Source: Betaproteobacteria bacterium
GTDB taxonomy: Bacteria > Pseudomonadota > Gammaproteobacteria > Burkholderiales > SG8-41
Direction: 5' to 3'
Length of the DNA stretch: 40,152 nucleotides
Assembly: GCA_016202565.1 (NCBI GenBank)
Contig: JACQOK010000045.1
Location: forward strand, 1-40,152
Positions 6,452-13,972 of the stretch are shown piece by piece. Below the pieces are notes generated by a model. That model ran no database searches and was not told the DNA's origin. It was given only the letters and a program-made list of their open reading frames with translations. Made by a program: the position numbers and the translations under genes. Numbering within the stretch: the first letter of the stretch is position 1; every line of letters begins with the position of its first letter.

Positions 6452-8356
6452 TCAGCGCCCCGGCGGGGTGGCCTCCGGTGGATAGTCGAGAAGCAGGTGG
6501 AATATCGAGGAGTCGATTTTCACCACGTCGCGCAGCCGATCGCTCACCCGGATGGCGACACGGTCACCGTAACGCGCGAGGCGCCGCAGCAGGCGCTCGA
6601 GATGCGGCAGTTGCGGGCGTTCGATCTCGTCGATCATGAGGGTAACGGTGGCGCTCGTGCGCTTCAGCACCGTTTCAAGTCGCCGCGTGCAGCGCGCGAA
6701 AAACGCCCGATCGAGTTCGCCCGCGAAGCGCACGTATAACCGCGGCATCGTCTGGCTCAACAGTCTCAACTCGATACTGGCGCGGCCGTCCTCGAGGTAA
6801 CGGCGCACAGCCCGTGTCGCCGATGCATACCACCGGCCGAGCAGGGCGTTGTCGCGGGTGGCGGGCGCCGCGAAGCGGCGTTCCACATAGTCGCGCATCG
6901 CCAGGGCCGCGATCCAGTCGACGATCGCCAGCGGAAACTTGCTCGGCGCAGACCACGGCAGACTGCGCAGGAAGTGGAAAAGACGCTGTGTCCCGCCTTT
7001 GAGGACGCCTCTCGCGATCAGCCGGGCGACGATCCGCATCTGCTCGCGCCAGGAGTACTCGCCGTGGTACACGGGATTTTTCAGGAATCGCATCTTGTTG
7101 CGCACGCGCACGCCGATGATGCGGTCGGAAAGCAGGCGTCGGTAAAGCGCGAGGTAGCCGCGCACCATGTCCCGATAGGACATGTTTTTCGGGATGATAT
7201 TGGTGCCGACACCTGTGTTGTCGGTGTGGTCCGCCTCGGCCAGCAGGCGGCCTTCGCGCCGCAAACGCGCATGCAGCGGCGTTTTCGGCAGCGCCGTCAG
7301 CAATCCCACCATCGCGGCCTGGATGCCGGAGTCGCGAATGAAGCGAAACTGAAGATCGAAGGTCGCCGGCGTGTCGTTATCGAAGCCGATGATGAATCCG
7401 GCCAGGATGTCGATGCCGTAGGAGTAAATGCGCCGCACTGCCGTGAGCGTATCCTCGTGCAGGTTCTGGGTTTTGGAGGTCTTCCGCAGCGTCTCCGCAT
7501 CGGGCGACTCGATGCCGATGAAGACCCACGTGAAATTGGCGCCGCGGAACAGCTGCAGCAGCTCAGGGTCCTGCGCCATGTTGAGCGAGGCCTCGGTGCC
7601 GAACTGGAACCAGTAATCGTGCTGCTCCTGGTAGGCGCGCAGAAAGCGCAACAACTCCTTGGCGGCTGACTTGTGTCCGATCAGATTGTCGTCGACGAAG
7701 AACACGTTCCGCACCTGCTGCGCGCGCAACGCGTCGAGCTCGGTTTCGACTTGCGCGAGCGTCTTGTAACGCGGCCGGCGCCCGAACATGACGATGATGT
7801 CGCAAAACTCGCAGCGGAACGGGCAGCCGCGGGAGAACTGCAGCGTCGCGGTGGTGTATCTGTCGAGCTTCAACAGATCAAAACGTGGGGTGGGTGAATC
7901 GGCGAGCGCGACCGTTCCCGTTTCGCGATAGAGCGGGCGCGGCTGCCCGCGCTCGAAGTCCCGGCAGAACTCCGGCCAGATGTATTCCGCCTCGCCGGCG
8001 ATGACGCTGTCGGCAAGCGGCGCGTAGAGTTCCGGGCAGAGCGAAGCGTAGCTGCCGCCCGCGACCACGCGATAGCCGAGCTTGCGGTAGTGCGAGAGCA
8101 GTTCCGCCTGGCGCTTGAATTGCACCCCCATGCCGCATACGCCGATCAGGTCCGCCCGCGGCCGCAGCGGCACGGGCTCGACGTTCTCGTCGACGATCTC
8201 GACTTGCCAGTGCGGTGGACAGAGTGCGGCAAGTGTCGCCAGCCCGAGCGGCGGATTCACTGCGCGCTTTCCGCGAAGCACCTCGCGCAGCGCCCACCTG
8301 AAGCTCCAGAAACTTTCCACGAACCGGGGATTCACCAGCAGCAGCCGCGGACCCAT
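6452..8356 (-). CDS. B12-binding radical SAM protein with DUF4070-type region and extra C-terminal domain
   Basis: A 634-residue protein. The N-terminal part (LLLVNPRF.., NPPLGLATLAAL, IGVCGMGVQF) is a cobalamin-binding Rossmann domain. SRGCPFRCEFCDI at about residues 174-186 is the CX3CX2C motif that binds the radical SAM 4Fe-4S cluster. The barrel continues with VFFVDDNLIGHK and FIGIESPDAETLRKTSK. The DUF4070-like part contains GTNIIPKNMSYRDMVRGY. About 100 more residues (ASIELRLLSQTMPRLYVRFA to the end) have a STAS-like alternation. Relatives include B12-dependent methylases such as HpnR. The substrate is unknown. A very strong GGAGGAGAAG precedes the ATG. It lies between ubiT and the flavoprotein gene on the same strand. 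Confidence 0.8.
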   Translation of the reverse strand: MGPRLLLVNPRFVESFWSFRWALREVLRGKRAVNPPLGLATLAALCPPHWQVEIVDENVEPVPLRPRADLIGVCGMGVQFKRQAELLSHYRKLGYRVVAGGSYASLCPELYAPLADSVIAGEAEYIWPEFCRDFERGQPRPLYRETGTVALADSPTPRFDLLKLDRYTTATLQFSRGCPFRCEFCDIIVMFGRRPRYKTLAQVETELDALRAQQVRNVFFVDDNLIGHKSAAKELLRFLRAYQEQHDYWFQFGTEASLNMAQDPELLQLFRGANFTWVFIGIESPDAETLRKTSKTQNLHEDTLTAVRRIYSYGIDILAGFIIGFDNDTPATFDLQFRFIRDSGIQAAMVGLLTALPKTPLHARLRREGRLLAEADHTDNTGVGTNIIPKNMSYRDMVRGYLALYRRLLSDRIIGVRVRNKMRFLKNPVYHGEYSWREQMRIVARLIARGVLKGGTQRLFHFLRSLPWSAPSKFPLAIVDWIAALAMRDYVERRFAAPATRDNALLGRWYASATRAVRRYLEDGRASIELRLLSQTMPRLYVRFAGELDRAFFARCTRRLETVLKRTSATVTLMIDEIERPQLPHLERLLRRLARYGDRVAIRVSDRLRDVVKIDSSIFHLLLDYPPEATPPGR

Positions 8357-8375
8357 GGTCTTCTCCTCCTCAACT

Positions 8376-8402
8376 GTTGGGGTTCACTCCGTTCACCCCA
8401 AC
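8376..8402. repeat. 27-bp palindromic repeat, copy 1 of 3
   Basis: GTTGGGGT and ACCCCAAC flank an 11-bp centre. The same arms and length occur at 38469-38495 and 38524-38550, with different centres. The position between two genes and the hairpin potential resemble REP-type dispersed elements. Confidence 0.75.
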
Positions 8403-8418
8403 CTACAGTCCATTAGCG

Positions 8419-8448
8419 TAGCCCGGATGGAGCGGAGCGTAATCCGGG
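8419..8448. repeat. REP-like hairpin (TAGCCCGGAT..ATCCGGG)
   Basis: CCCGGAT at 8422-8428 and ATCCGGG at 8442-8448 form a 7-bp stem around a 13-base purine-rich loop (GGAGCGGAGCGTA). I recall this TAGCCCGGATGGAGC-type sequence as a dispersed intergenic repeat in many beta- and gammaproteobacteria. It lies directly next to the palindrome at 8376 and just after the ubiT stop, so it could also protect the 3' end of the ubiUVT transcript. Confidence 0.55.
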
Positions 8449-8452
8449 ACTC

Positions 8453-8914
8453 TCATAGCCACGCGCGCAACTGGAGCGCGACGGCGCCCAGCACGCGCGA
8501 GGGCGGTGGCAGCTTGAGCGCCCGAAAGTCGATGGCATCGAGCGTGTTCTTGATGAGCAGGGCAAGCTCGGTGTCGCCCTGCATGACCAGGCGGCGATTG
8601 AAGAAAAGCGTGTCCGGATCCTGTTCGCGCCGCGCGAGCGCGAGAAAATCCCGGGCATCCGCACTGATGGTCGCATCGGGGCGAACGTTGCCGCGCGCAA
8701 CGAGCCCTTCGTCTTCGACTGCGAACGCGAGCTTGAGTCCGATGTCGCGCACGTCGATGGTGACCACTTTACCGCGCGCCTGCGGCAAGTTTTTCGCGTT
8801 CAGGCTCTCTCCGAGCACGGCGTTCAATGCGAGCGCGATGATCGCCGCCGGCGGATACTGCGGCAACCTCGCGAGCAGATTGCGCAGAGGAAGAGGCGGG
8901 GCGGGCAATTCCAT
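8453..8914 (-). CDS. ubiT: UbiT, SCP2-domain lipid carrier for anaerobic ubiquinone synthesis
   Basis: A 153-residue SCP2 sterol-carrier domain protein. KVVTIDVRDIGLKLAFAVED, then ADARDFLALARREQDPDTLF, then FNRRLVMQGDTELALLIKNT match the E. coli UbiT (YhbT) core closely. The ATG at 8914 gives the usual N-terminus. A GTG at 8980, next to the ubiV stop (TGACGTG), is an alternative coupled start. UbiT is thought to carry the prenylated ubiquinone intermediates for UbiU/UbiV. It is the last gene of the ubiU-ubiV-ubiT run. Confidence 0.88.
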   Translation of the reverse strand: MELPAPPLPLRNLLARLPQYPPAAIIALALNAVLGESLNAKNLPQARGKVVTIDVRDIGLKLAFAVEDEGLVARGNVRPDATISADARDFLALARREQDPDTLFFNRRLVMQGDTELALLIKNTLDAIDFRALKLPPPSRVLGAVALQLRAWL

Positions 8915-8981
8915 CACTCGCGCCTTCGACAAATCGGGACGCGCATACGTGCGGGCCCTCTGGTAGGCTTCGAAAGGCACG

Positions 8982-9899
8982 TCATGATGCAGTCCCAGCG
9001 GCTTCGATGCCGGGACGCGCGCGCCAGTAGCCGTCGCACGCCGCGCCCGGCATGAGCGGCGCGAGGCGCTGCATCGCGCTCGCAGCCCGCGTCGCATCCT
9101 CGATGCAGGTCCGGAATTCGTCCAGGATCTCGATCGTGTGCTGCGCCTGCGGCGAGACGCGCAGCACTTGCACGCCCAGTTCCCGCAGCTCGGGCAGGAA
9201 CGGCAGAAGATTGCACACTGCGGCCGAGTGGGTCTGGATGCCGTTCAGCACCAGGAAGGGACGTCCTTCGCCCGTGCTGAGGAGCATGCCGTCGGGATAC
9301 TCGAGGCAACGAAATTCGCAGCCGTCCTTTTGCAGGTTGAAGCGCCGCGCCGTGAAGCATCGCGCCGAAAACGCGAGCGGCATTCTGCCGTACGCGAACA
9401 CTTCGGTTGCGGGCGGCGCGGTTGTCTCCTGCAACAGTGCGCTCAACATCGCGCGCGGCATCTCGAGCGGGGGCACCCAGCGCTGCGCACCGAGTTCGCG
9501 GAACAATTCGAGCGTGGCTGAGTTGTAAATGTTGAGATGCGGTCCGGCGATGAATGGCGCGGTCCCCGCCAGCAGGTGCACCGCGCCCACGTCGTTCGCC
9601 TCCACGATGAATTCTCCGTTGGCGACGAGCCGGCGCAGTGCTTTCAAATCGGATTCGGATTCGATGAGCGCCTGCGTCGAGAGCACGACTTCCTTGCCCG
9701 CGGCGGCAAGCGCGCGGGCGATCGCGAGCCAGTCCGGTGCGCGCAATTCATGCCGGCGCGAACAGACCACCTCGCCCAGATAGACGATGTCCGCCGCGGA
9801 GCCCGCGACAGCGCGATAAAAATCGAAGACCTGCTCCCGCGCCCAGTAGTAGAGGAGCGGCCCCAGTGCGAGCTTGGTCGCGCGCGGTTTCATTTCCAT
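8982..9899 (-). CDS. ubiV: UbiV, U32 peptidase-like Fe-S protein of O2-independent ubiquinone hydroxylation
   Basis: A 305-residue U32-family protein. The cysteines C46, C181, C194 and C198 match the 4Fe-4S ligands of E. coli UbiV, with identical 13- and 4-residue spacing in [20 protein letters not shown]. The N-terminal [10 protein letters not shown] and [16 protein letters not shown] are typical. With UbiU it forms the complex that hydroxylates ubiquinone precursors without oxygen. The start at 9899 overlaps the end of ubiU by 10 bp. The open frame continues upstream but only in the shadow of ubiU. Confidence 0.92.
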   Translation of the reverse strand: MEMKPRATKLALGPLLYYWAREQVFDFYRAVAGSAADIVYLGEVVCSRRHELRAPDWLAIARALAAAGKEVVLSTQALIESESDLKALRRLVANGEFIVEANDVGAVHLLAGTAPFIAGPHLNIYNSATLELFRELGAQRWVPPLEMPRAMLSALLQETTAPPATEVFAYGRMPLAFSARCFTARRFNLQKDGCEFRCLEYPDGMLLSTGEGRPFLVLNGIQTHSAAVCNLLPFLPELRELGVQVLRVSPQAQHTIEILDEFRTCIEDATRAASAMQRLAPLMPGAACDGYWRARPGIEAAGTAS

Positions 9900-10906
9900 G
9901 GGCGGTAATAGGCGCCGAGGGTTTGCTGCCGGCCCTCGGACACGGCGCGCAAGTCCGCCAGCCATGCCGGGTTGGGGGTAAAGCCGCTGCCGTAGTGCGT
10001 GCAGGCCTCGAGCGCGCGCCGCCACACCCTGGTTACCGCGGCGACATACGCCGGGCTGCGCTGCCGCCCCTCGATCTTGATCGCCTTGACACCGATGCGC
10101 GCGAGTTCCGGCAGCAGTTCGAGCGCGTTGAGGCTCGCCGGCTCCTCGATCGCATAGTAGCTGGCGCCGCCCACTTCGAAGCGTCCCTTGCACAGCGTCG
10201 GATAGGCGGCCTGCTCGTCGTCGTGATACTTGTTGACCAGGATGCCGTTCAACCGCGATTCCAGCCCGTCCGGTTTCTGTTCCCAGCGCACGGCGGCGGC
10301 GGGAGAACAGGCGCCGGTCATGTTGGGCGACTCTCCGGTCACGTACGAGGACAAGGCGCAGCGCCCTTCGACCATCACGCAGAGACTGCCGAAGCCGAAC
10401 GCTTCGATCTCGACGGGGGTATTGCGGATCACGTCCGCGATCTGCGCCACCGACAGCACGCGCGGCAACACGGCGCGCCGGATATTGAAGTGACGGCGGT
10501 AAAAGTTGATCGCTTCGTAATTGGTCGCCGAGCCCTGAACCGACAGATGCAGGTCCAGGCGGGGGTGGGTGCGGCTGACGTAGCGCATCAATCCGGGGTC
10601 GGCGACGATGATGGCATCGATGCCGAGCCGCGCCGCCGTATCGACGGCTCCGGTCCAGCGTTCCCAAGCCCCGGGTTGGGGGTAGGTATTGATCGCCAGC
10701 AGCACCTTGACGCCGCGATCATGCGCGTAGCGCACGCCCTGCCGGGCGGCTTCGGCGTCGAAATTGAGGCCGGCAAAATTCCGCGCGTTCGTGTTGTCGC
10801 GCAACCCGATGTAAACATGGTCGGCGCCGCTGTCCACCGCCGCCTGCAAGGCGGGCAGGCTTCCAGCCGGGCAGACGAGTTCAATGCGTGTGGGCGAATG
10901 GGTCAT
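9890..10906 (-). CDS. ubiU: UbiU, U32 peptidase-like Fe-S protein of O2-independent ubiquinone hydroxylation
   Basis: A 338-residue U32-family protein that begins with [12 protein letters not shown] and DHVYIGLRD, both family signatures. C176, C183, C200 and C239 reproduce the 7/17/39 spacing of the four cluster ligands known in E. coli Ubi[20 protein letters not shown] is the conserved core. UbiU and UbiV act as a heterodimer. UbiU is the first gene of the ubiUVT operon, and a perfect FNR box lies 76 bp upstream, consistent with switching from oxygen-dependent to anaerobic quinone synthesis. Confidence 0.93.
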   Translation of the reverse strand: MTHSPTRIELVCPAGSLPALQAAVDSGADHVYIGLRDNTNARNFAGLNFDAEAARQGVRYAHDRGVKVLLAINTYPQPGAWERWTGAVDTAARLGIDAIIVADPGLMRYVSRTHPRLDLHLSVQGSATNYEAINFYRRHFNIRRAVLPRVLSVAQIADVIRNTPVEIEAFGFGSLCVMVEGRCALSSYVTGESPNMTGACSPAAAVRWEQKPDGLESRLNGILVNKYHDDEQAAYPTLCKGRFEVGGASYYAIEEPASLNALELLPELARIGVKAIKIEGRQRSPAYVAAVTRVWRRALEACTHYGSGFTPNPAWLADLRAVSEGRQQTLGAYYRPWK

Positions 10907-10981
10907 GAAGAAATGGAAATCCTCGCGCCGCCATGGCGTGCCGATCGGTTGTCATCATGCCCGGCAGCAGTCTTATGAACT

Positions 10982-10995
10982 TTGATAAGGATCAA
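10982..10995. promoter_or_regulatory. FNR/Anr box between ubiU and the cytochrome island
   Basis: TTGAT-AAGG-ATCAA is a perfect palindromic match to the FNR consensus. It lies 76 bp upstream of ubiU (minus strand) and about 55 bp upstream of the sigma-54 -24 element facing the cytochrome genes (plus strand). The placement fits activation of ubiU best. It may also affect the divergent promoter. Confidence 0.78.
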
Positions 10996-11041
10996 GAAAG
11001 CTGTTCACGTGCGGGGCTCGACGTTTCGCTAACGCGCCTTA

Positions 11042-11059
11042 TTGGCATGGCGATTGCTT
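11042..11059 (+). promoter_or_regulatory. Sigma-54 (-24/-12) promoter for the c5 cytochrome / NHL unit
   Basis: TTGGCATGGCGATTGCTTT matches the sigma-54 consensus TGGCAYG-N4-TTGCW. GG is at 11044-11045 and GC at 11056-11057, with exactly 10 bases between. The predicted transcript would begin near 11069, leaving a leader of about 110 nt before the ATG at 11178. An NtrC-type activator is encoded at 30085 in the same window. Confidence 0.8.
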
Positions 11060-11177
11060 TCGCGAGTTCACCGCGTATCGCGGGTGCGGCCTGCGGTGGT
11101 TGGAAGTCGGCTGGGAAGTTGACCGGCCGCAGCCTTCAATGTGGGTAAAGCACCCTAATTTTGCAAAAGGTGAGAGT

Positions 11178-11486
11178 ATGAAAGGAACAACGACTGTGGT
11201 ACTGGCGGCCGGATGTGCGCTGATAGTGCCATCGGCCGCATTGGCAGCCGACGGAAAAGCTGTTTACTCGCAAGTGTGTGCGCAGTGCCACGCCGCGGGA
11301 GTGGCGGGTGCGCCCAAGACGAGCGACAAGGGGGCGTGGGCGGCGCGGATTGCATCGGGGCGCGAGGCCATGCTGGCAGCGGTCCTGAAGGGGAAGGGTG
11401 CCATGCCGCCAAAGGGCGGTAATGCCTCGCTATCGGATGCGGAAGCCAAAGCGGCGATTAACTATATCCTGCAACAGATCAAATAG
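11178..11486 (+). CDS. Periplasmic c5-type monoheme cytochrome c
   Basis: The protein has 102 residues. A signal peptide (LAAGCALIVPSAALAAD) is followed by one heme site, CAQCH, and the c5-type ending MPPKGGNASLSDAEAKAAIN, in which the Met is the likely axial ligand. It would carry electrons in the periplasm. The same domain appears twice in the fusion protein at 17489. AAAGGTGAG precedes the ATG. It is first in a unit with the NHL lipoprotein, behind a sigma-54 promoter. Confidence 0.9.
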   Translation: MKGTTTVVLAAGCALIVPSAALAADGKAVYSQVCAQCHAAGVAGAPKTSDKGAWAARIASGREAMLAAVLKGKGAMPPKGGNASLSDAEAKAAINYILQQIK

Positions 11487-11534
11487 TACTGGGCTGTCAG
11501 CAATGTCGTTTCATATGCATCGCGAAGGACATAG

Positions 11535-12665
11535 ATGAGAAACCCTGCATCCAGATTCGCGGCAGATTCCGTTGCGGGTTTGCTCTTCTGCACGGCCTTG
11601 ATGCTGCTGTCCGCATGCGCGCCGCTGCCTCCGGCGAAGCCGACGGCGGCTACCGGTCCGCTCGTATTTCCGGCGCCGCCCGACGAGCCGCGCTTTGTCT
11701 ATGAACGCACGATCTATGGCAGCGCCGACATCATGCCACAGACCAGTGAAGCCAAGCTCCGCAGTATGCTGACGGGAGAAGGGATCCGGGGCGAGGCGCT
11801 CAACAAGCCCAACACGATCGCGGTATTTCGGGGTCGCATCTTTCTTTCCGATTCGGTAGAGGCCGTGGTCCGTGTGTTCGATGTGCCAAACGGGCGCCAC
11901 TTCAAGATCGGTGCCGACGATCCCGGCAAACTCGGAAAGCCGCTCGGCATCGATGTCGATCGTAACGGCAACCTGTTCGTCGCTGACAGCATCGCCAAGG
12001 CGATCATGGTCTACGATAAGGACGGCAAGTTCATGCGCCGCATCGGCAATGCCAAGTGGTTCGACCGCCTGGCGAACGTTACCGTCGATCCCAAAGGCGA
12101 CCGCCTCTATCTGGTCGACATCGGCGGCGTCGGTTCGCAGCAACACCGGGTGCGGGTGGTGGATGTGGCCAGCGGCGAACTTCTGTTTGATTTCGGCAAG
12201 CGCGGCAAGGACCCGGGTGACTTCAACTTCCCGCGCGATCTAACGGTGGGCAAGGAAGGCCGGCTCTATGTCGTCGACTCCGGCAATTTCCGGGTGCAGG
12301 TCTTCGACCGCAACGGCAAGTTCCTGAAAAGTTTCGGCAATATTGGCCGGCAGTTGGGGCAGTTCTCGCGCCCCAAAGAGATTGCCGCCGATCGCGCAGG
12401 CAATATTTATGTCGTGGACACCGGCTTTGGCAATTTCCAGATCTTTGATGCCGAGGGGGAACTGCTGATGTTTGTGGGCAGCCGCGCGGAACAGGATGGC
12501 CCTGCGCGCTACGTGCTGCCAGCCGGGATCTATGTCGACGAAGATGGCCGCATCTATATGGTGGACCAGTGGTTCAGGAAGGTTGATATTTTCCGGCCGC
12601 ATCACCTGAAAGCCGACGCTGGCTACCTTGGCCAGCGGCCCGGCGCCAAGGCGGCATCCAAATAA
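11535..12665 (+). CDS. NHL-repeat beta-propeller lipoprotein
   Basis: The protein has 376 residues. The signal peptide ends in the lipobox LLSAC (Cys near residue 28), so the protein is predicted to be lipid-anchored. The body holds at least five NHL-type repeats, for example GIDVDRNGNLFVADSIAKAI, DLTVGKEGRLYVVDSGNFRV and EIAADRAGNIYVVDTGFGNF, which build a six-bladed propeller. Propellers of this kind act as scaffolds or binding platforms, and no catalytic residues are evident. It sits 48 bp after the c5 cytochrome. A paralogue lies at 21585, directly before the 11-heme cytochrome. Confidence 0.85.
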   Translation: MRNPASRFAADSVAGLLFCTALMLLSACAPLPPAKPTAATGPLVFPAPPDEPRFVYERTIYGSADIMPQTSEAKLRSMLTGEGIRGEALNKPNTIAVFRGRIFLSDSVEAVVRVFDVPNGRHFKIGADDPGKLGKPLGIDVDRNGNLFVADSIAKAIMVYDKDGKFMRRIGNAKWFDRLANVTVDPKGDRLYLVDIGGVGSQQHRVRVVDVASGELLFDFGKRGKDPGDFNFPRDLTVGKEGRLYVVDSGNFRVQVFDRNGKFLKSFGNIGRQLGQFSRPKEIAADRAGNIYVVDTGFGNFQIFDAEGELLMFVGSRAEQDGPARYVLPAGIYVDEDGRIYMVDQWFRKVDIFRPHHLKADAGYLGQRPGAKAASK

Positions 12666-12738
12666 AGAGCCTTTGAGCCGCGAAGCAGCAGTTCTGCGAG
12701 CCCGGCAACCTGTCTGGGGTTCCCGTTTCCGAGAATCG

Positions 12739-12760
12739 GATTTCCCTCACTTGGGAAATC
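12739..12760. promoter_or_regulatory. Perfect inverted repeat, candidate enhancer site upstream of the tetraheme gene
   Basis: GATTTCCC-TCACTT-GGGAAATC has 8-bp arms with no mismatch. It is preceded by a smaller inverted repeat, CCGA-GAA-TCGG, at about 12729-12739. It lies about 235-255 bp upstream of the sigma-54 -12 element at 12995, a usual range for activator binding sites. No T-run follows, so it is not a typical terminator for the NHL gene. The rest of the 405-bp gap 12666-13070 shows no gene. Confidence 0.45.
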
Positions 12761-12980
12761 GATCTCAATCGCCACGCTTTTGAACGGTTGCTCACCGCAG
12801 GTCCGGCCTACCGGATTGAACACGTCCCGCCTGATGAGCCGGCACAAATTTCCGCCGCTTTAAGAATCCACAACGCATTGATTCAAATGCGCGTTTCGAC
12901 CTTGCCGACGCGTCCTGCGCTGGGACCCGAGTACGTTCGGAACAGCGCTGCCTCTATTTCCTGATTGTCGGATGCGCCTG

Positions 12981-12997
12981 TTGGCACGGAAGATGCA
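12981..12997 (+). promoter_or_regulatory. Sigma-54 (-24/-12) promoter for the tetraheme cytochrome
   Basis: TTGGCACGGAAGATGCA has a perfect -24 half (TTGGCACG) and a -12 half (ATGCA) with one mismatch to TTGCA. GG is at 12983-12984 and GC at 12995-12996, with 10 bases between. The predicted start is near 13008, about 63 nt before the ATG at 13071. Confidence 0.78.
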
Positions 12998-13070
12998 GAG
13001 CATCCACCGCGGGCCGCATGCAGCGAGAACGGACCGAGTGAAACAGGGAATAAACATAAAGGAGCGCGTC

Positions 13071-13907
13071 ATGGACAGGTTGGGCAAGCTCGAAAGAATG
13101 GGCGTCTGGATTGCGGCGGCAGGCTTCGCCGTGTTCGCAGCGATGGTGGCCGACAGCGCGCTGGCGGCGACGAGTATCAAAGACACCAAGCATAACCTGG
13201 GCACCACCGGCACGGGGACTGTCCACCTGACTGCGGGAACCGATGAGGTGTGCGTCTTCTGCCACACGCCGCACGGCGGTCAGATCGGGACCGCACCGTT
13301 GTGGAACAAGAATCTTCCCGCTACCGTCTACCAACTCTACGGATCGACGGGAGGCGAGTCAGCGACCCTCGACGGCCAGGTGCTGGCGGTGGGCTCGGTT
13401 TCGCAAGCGTGTCTCTCCTGCCACGATGGCACCCAGGCAATGGACAACATGATCAACGCGCCGGGTTCAGGTGGTTACAACGCGGGCGGTGCCAGGCCGG
13501 CGGGCTATACCTGGACGGGGGCAGGAGCTGACGGCTTAATGCCGGCTGGTATCACCAACCTCGGTGCCGATCTGCGCAACGACCATCCGATCGGCGTGCA
13601 GTATTGCGGCGGCGGGCCGACACTCGCCAGCCCTGGAACCGCTTGCAAGGATCCGGACTTTGTCGCGCCGCAGAATGGAACGCCCGGTGGTGGTCCTCTT
13701 GCGTTCTGGGTTGATACCTCTGGCGGCACCGCCGGCACACGCGAGAAGACCGACATGATTCTCTACCGGCGCAGCACCTTTACCGATGGCGAAGGCCCAT
13801 CGGTCGAGTGCGGCAGTTGCCACGATCCGCACAACTACACCAATCCGACGTTCCTGCGGATTGCGAATAACACCAGCAATCTGTGCCTCTCCTGCCACGT
13901 GAAGTAG
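13071..13907 (+). CDS. Secreted tetraheme c-type cytochrome
   Basis: The protein has 278 residues, with a signal peptide ending around DSALAAT. Four heme motifs, CVFCH (residue 61), CLSCH, CGSCH and a C-terminal CLSCH, are spread over a Gly/Thr-rich chain. The opening KHNLGTTGTGTV followed by VCVFCHTPHG is shared with the 11-heme protein at 22684, so the two share an N-terminal domain. Such widely spaced hemes with CHTPH and CHDPH motifs occur in extracellular or periplasmic multiheme cytochromes. AAAGGAG lies 6 bp before the ATG. The gene forms its own unit, with a sigma-54 promoter before it and a terminator after it. Confidence 0.88.
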   Translation: MDRLGKLERMGVWIAAAGFAVFAAMVADSALAATSIKDTKHNLGTTGTGTVHLTAGTDEVCVFCHTPHGGQIGTAPLWNKNLPATVYQLYGSTGGESATLDGQVLAVGSVSQACLSCHDGTQAMDNMINAPGSGGYNAGGARPAGYTWTGAGADGLMPAGITNLGADLRNDHPIGVQYCGGGPTLASPGTACKDPDFVAPQNGTPGGGPLAFWVDTSGGTAGTREKTDMILYRRSTFTDGEGPSVECGSCHDPHNYTNPTFLRIANNTSNLCLSCHVK

Positions 13908-13924
13908 TCGCGATTCCAGCAGCG

Positions 13925-13959
13925 ACGGGTCAGGCGGCAGGTCTGACCCGTTTTTTTTT
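13925..13959 (+). terminator. Rho-independent terminator after the tetraheme cytochrome
   Basis: ACGGGTCAG (13925-13933) pairs perfectly with CTGACCCGT (13943-13951) over a 9-base loop, and a run of T residues follows to 13959. This is a textbook intrinsic terminator. It lies 18 bp after the cytochrome stop and 14 bp before the PpiC start, so most transcripts should end here. The downstream genes depend on read-through or an unseen promoter. Confidence 0.92.
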
Positions 13960-13972
13960 AAGGCGCATGACC

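Noticed and set aside
9900-10667. Extension of ubiV to a 561-residue protein
   Set aside because: The upstream part is Arg/Ser-rich shadow coding opposite the frame of ubiU. UbiV homology starts at 9899.
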